Positions 30,179 through 32,642 of a stretch of 32,642 nt of DNA are shown piece after piece (positions within the stretch are counted from its first letter, which is position 1; each line of letters opens with the position of its first letter). The position numbers and the translations under genes are program-made. This DNA comes from Ectocarpus siliculosus. Lineage: Eukaryota > Sar > Phaeophyceae > Ectocarpales > Ectocarpaceae. The DNA is taken from positions 282,834-315,475 of the forward strand of contig FN649758.1 of NCBI GenBank assembly GCA_000310025.1. The letters run 5' to 3'. A model generated the notes under the pieces. The model worked only from the letters and a program-made list of their open reading frames with translations, had not been told where the DNA came from and made no database searches.

Positions 30179-32642
30179 ATGAGTGATATGGTGGCAAAGG
30201 ACAAGCTTTTGGCCCTCGTCAGCTCGGCACAGGTGTGCGTTCGTTGTTCTTGTCTCTCTCCCAGACCGTACATTGTAGTGCCCTTGGTACGAGTAATAGT
30301 GGGCTCTCAACAACTCCAGTTGAATATTACCCGTTGCCCTGTATATCGCCGGTGTAATTGCTGGGGAAAACCCAACATCAAGTCATTGAATCGCCAAGCC
30401 ATTCCATACTTTGAATAGCGCTGGTCGCTCGAAAAAGCACCTGTCAGATTCGCCCAGCGCATACTGGCGTTATTGCGGGTCCTCTAATGTAATCTTGACT
30501 ACCGCACGCTGAGACAGACATGTGCGTGACCATGTTCTCTTGCATCGCTACCTGGAGGCGAAAGTGGCCAAACTCCCAAGGAATGGATGTATTCATACTG
30601 TTTTTGTTGTCTTCGCGATGCTGCGAGAGGTGCTCGTGTTTGTGTTGCTCGCCACGCGTCAAGGATAAGGGCTTGCGTTGTTCTTGTCGCATTCGGTGCG
30701 TCCTGCTCCCTTTGTCCTTGCCCCTTGGTTCCCACACTCAGCAGTCATGCCCGCTTTATAGATGGGCCAAGATTGAGGACAACTTGCCGCTGAAATGGAC
30801 ACCATGTTTGCTACAATTGTGGTGCCCGCCCCGCGGAATGTAGAAATACTAAGGGGTCGGTTGTTATTGACCCCTCGCCGCTTCAAGGGGAACTCACTTT
30901 GTAGCCATGAGTGTCCTTCAAGCGGGGATGACTGCTGTGCACTCTTCCACACACATGCCCCACGTCCACATTTTGGTTGATTGTGTCCTTCAAGCGGGAT
31001 GACTGCTGTTTCGCATTCCTCCACGCTTTGCTCCACCTCCACGTTGGCGTTAATTGTTATTTGTTTGGCAGGAACAAGAGGAAAACAGAAAACGATTGGA
31101 TGAAAACTTTAACGGAACAACGGGACTGGCGAAAAGCCTCAGAGTCGACCTCAGCCAGGGGCTAGCTACGGGACAGGTAGACCGGACACGCGCGCATGCT
31201 CTCTTCAGTGCCCTCTCGTTTTTTTGTGGCCGCTTGGTTTTGTCTTTCGTTGCTCCACAGCGAAGAACGTTGCAGCTGCAGCTCGGGCTTTGGAAAGGAT
31301 TTTTTGTACGTACGCTCGTTGTCCGCCTTGGTTCAATTGATCCATGGAGACCTAAATTTCGGTTTTCCTGTTATTTAGGTGAACACGTTGGATACAGCAT
31401 GCAATCGGGGAAGTTGGGTCAGGGATAGGGTCTGCACACCCCTCCTTGTTGTATTTCCTCACAAAACGTAGTTTCTCGCGAAGGCGGTTCTTCCCGAGTC
31501 ATGAGTTTTCCCATGGAACAAGCGCCTCGTCTGATGTCTGGACATGGCTGCCGTGTAGGTGGAACTCCTGCGGGAGGCGTACGGGGCAAACGCTTTTCCG
31601 GAGATCCCGATGAAGGGTTTCTGCATGCTATTCGCTGAGGCGTTCAACGACACCATTCTTCTCGTGCTGATCGCGGCCGCCATCGTGTCGCTTATCATCG
31701 GGCTCATTGATCACCCCGACATCGTGAGTAACAAACCTGTTGTTGATGTTGTTGTTTGTGGTTGTCGGTTGTTGCTGTTGACATGGTCTATGATCCTGTC
31801 GTTGGTGGTCCTGCTGCATTCTTGTTGGTTGTCACGGCTTCTGTGTTTTTTCTTAAGTTGGTGGTGCTGCGTTGCTGTTATTAATGATTCATGTTTTCGG
31901 TGACGTAATTATGAAGTGCGATGCAGCATAATGTGCTTTGAGCCTTGGCTACCGCGATGCGTTACACCCTCGAACCAAACCTTTTGCTGGCACCAACGCA
32001 CGGAGCACTACCTGCCATCTTTGACCTTCGGGCACGACAACCTCCCCAGCCCCTCGCTCGTGGATGTCGCCGAGCCCGCAGATCAAAGATGGCAGTGTCG
32101 GATGGGGTGGTGCTAGTCAGGCTTGCTTGGTGGGCGTAACGCATGACAGCGGACAAGCACATGATTCTGCATGGCAATGTCGCTTCTTCGTAGGCTTTTA
32201 AATTGAAGAGCTGAAAGTACGGCAGTATGGTGCATCGTCGTTGGGCCCTTCGTTTCAGCCGTTTATTCATCGAAGTACGTACGTAGAAGAGAGGGCCACC
32301 GTGTGAAGTCATTTTGTGCTGTGTCTTCACAGCACCCGTCTAGATCAAGGCGAAAGTGGCATATGGCATGTCCACGTGTTGGCGACACACGGTCCTCCGT
32401 GTCCCCCACGACCCGCTGTGCATCACGCCTCCTTTTCGCGTTGTCTGGGAACTAGGGATGGATCGATGGAGTCGCGATTCTCATGGCCGTGCTTATCGTG
32501 GCCCTGGTGACGGCTGGCAACGACTATAGCAAGGAGCTGCAGTTCCGTGCCTTGGAGAAGACTTCGGAGGAGGGTATTCGGGTCATGGTGCTGAGGGATG
32601 GTACTTCGCAGCTGGTGAGACTACGAGCGCGCGCGGGGGGGG
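30179..32642 (+). CDS. P2B-type (plasma-membrane) Ca2+-ATPase, N-terminal exons, gene continues past the window
   Basis: Exons are 30179-30232, 31072-31176, 31559-31723 and 32456-32614, all joined in phase 0 by GT-AG introns of 839, 382 and 732 nt. The donor after 32614 (CTG|GTGAGA) shows that the gene continues. The protein starts M-S-D-M-V-A-K. The N-terminal region has G-L-A-K-S-L-R-V-D and R-E-A-Y-G-A-N-A-F-P. The first membrane helix is I-L-L-V-L-I-A-A-A-I-V-S-L-I-I-G-L, followed by W-I-D-G-V-A-I-L and the second helix, then N-D-Y-S-K-E-L-Q-F-R-A-L. This pattern is diagnostic of PMCA/P2B pumps, which expel Ca2+ from the cytosol. The catalytic D-K-T-G-T and calmodulin-binding parts are outside the window. 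The ATG is preceded in-frame by an exon with an acceptor at 30143, so an upstream start is possible. Confidence 0.93.
30909..31055. repeat. Two-copy ~75-bp tandem repeat in ATPase intron 1
   Basis: Units at about 30909 and 30984 both begin GTGTCCTTCAAGCGGG, continue with GATGACTGCTGT and a TTCCNCAC-type stretch, and end TTGRTT/GTTAATT. It is diverged and non-coding. Confidence 0.75.
31952..32152. mobile_element. Foldback (MITE-like) element in ATPase intron 3
   Basis: Two arms of about 75-80 nt are inverted complements around a central loop. ATGCGTTAC (31957-31965) pairs with GTAACGCAT (32136-32144), and CTGCCATCTTTGA (32012-32024) pairs perfectly with TCAAAGATGGCAG (32083-32095). Intervening sequence is also partly complementary. 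It has no coding capacity. No target-site duplication was identified, so the exact ends are approximate. Confidence 0.75.

Noticed and set aside
1-32642. CRISPR arrays, prokaryotic operons, rRNA genes
   Set aside because: No regularly spaced short repeats with unique spacers, no Shine-Dalgarno-led gene strings and no rRNA-like sequence; the spliced genes are clearly eukaryotic.

Overview
The window looks like nuclear DNA of a brown alga (stramenopile), possibly an Ectocarpus relative. Genes are broken into small exons by GT-AG introns of roughly 300-950 bp. There are many CCG/GCN/GAG trinucleotide tracts encoding homopeptides and long poly-C or poly-G runs. An octamer, CTGCTGTA/TACAGCAG, recurs throughout. 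I see no operons, Shine-Dalgarno sites or prokaryotic features. The species call is inference from style and gene content.

Left part (1-11.2 kb). A poorly resolved hypothetical gene (about 630-2458, +) is followed by two convergent genes that I read as parts of one DNA transposon. On the + strand (3327-7031) is a four-exon gene whose predicted protein joins an XPG/FEN1-EXO1-type flap nuclease, a proline-rich linker, a SAP DNA-binding motif and a SWIM zinc finger. On the - strand (10542-8132) is a two-exon THAP + helix-turn-helix + DDE_Tnp_4 transposase of the PIF-Harbinger/ISL2EU kind. To my knowledge ISL2EU elements usually carry a SWIM/YqaJ-nuclease partner protein; here a flap nuclease seems to take that role. 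This is the most novel point of the window. The nuclease exon carries two opposite one-base frame breaks. Just beyond (11216-11035, -) lies exon 1 of the host gene TRAPPC2 (sedlin). Its remaining exons are not found in the window, so the transposon genes appear to sit in or replace TRAPPC2 intron 1.

Middle part (11.2-22 kb). A gene-poor stretch with alanine-rich possible exons and a 97-bp perfect tandem duplication leads to a structurally complete Mutator-like element (MULE) at 15881-21928. It has ~110-bp terminal inverted repeats (~95% identical), a perfect 9-bp target-site duplication (CTGCGAGCC), and a multi-exon - strand transposase with its D, D and E residues and a SWIM finger. A tandemly duplicated exon-like segment lies upstream of the transposase exons.

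Right part (22-32.6 kb). A gene-poor region holds a few isolated coding-like exons and several small repeat families: a 205-bp tandem duplication, a 63-bp minisatellite, and an inverted dispersed repeat with a B-box-like core. The window ends inside the first four exons of a plasma-membrane-type (P2B) Ca2+-ATPase gene (30179 to past the end, +). Its third intron contains a ~200-bp foldback element.
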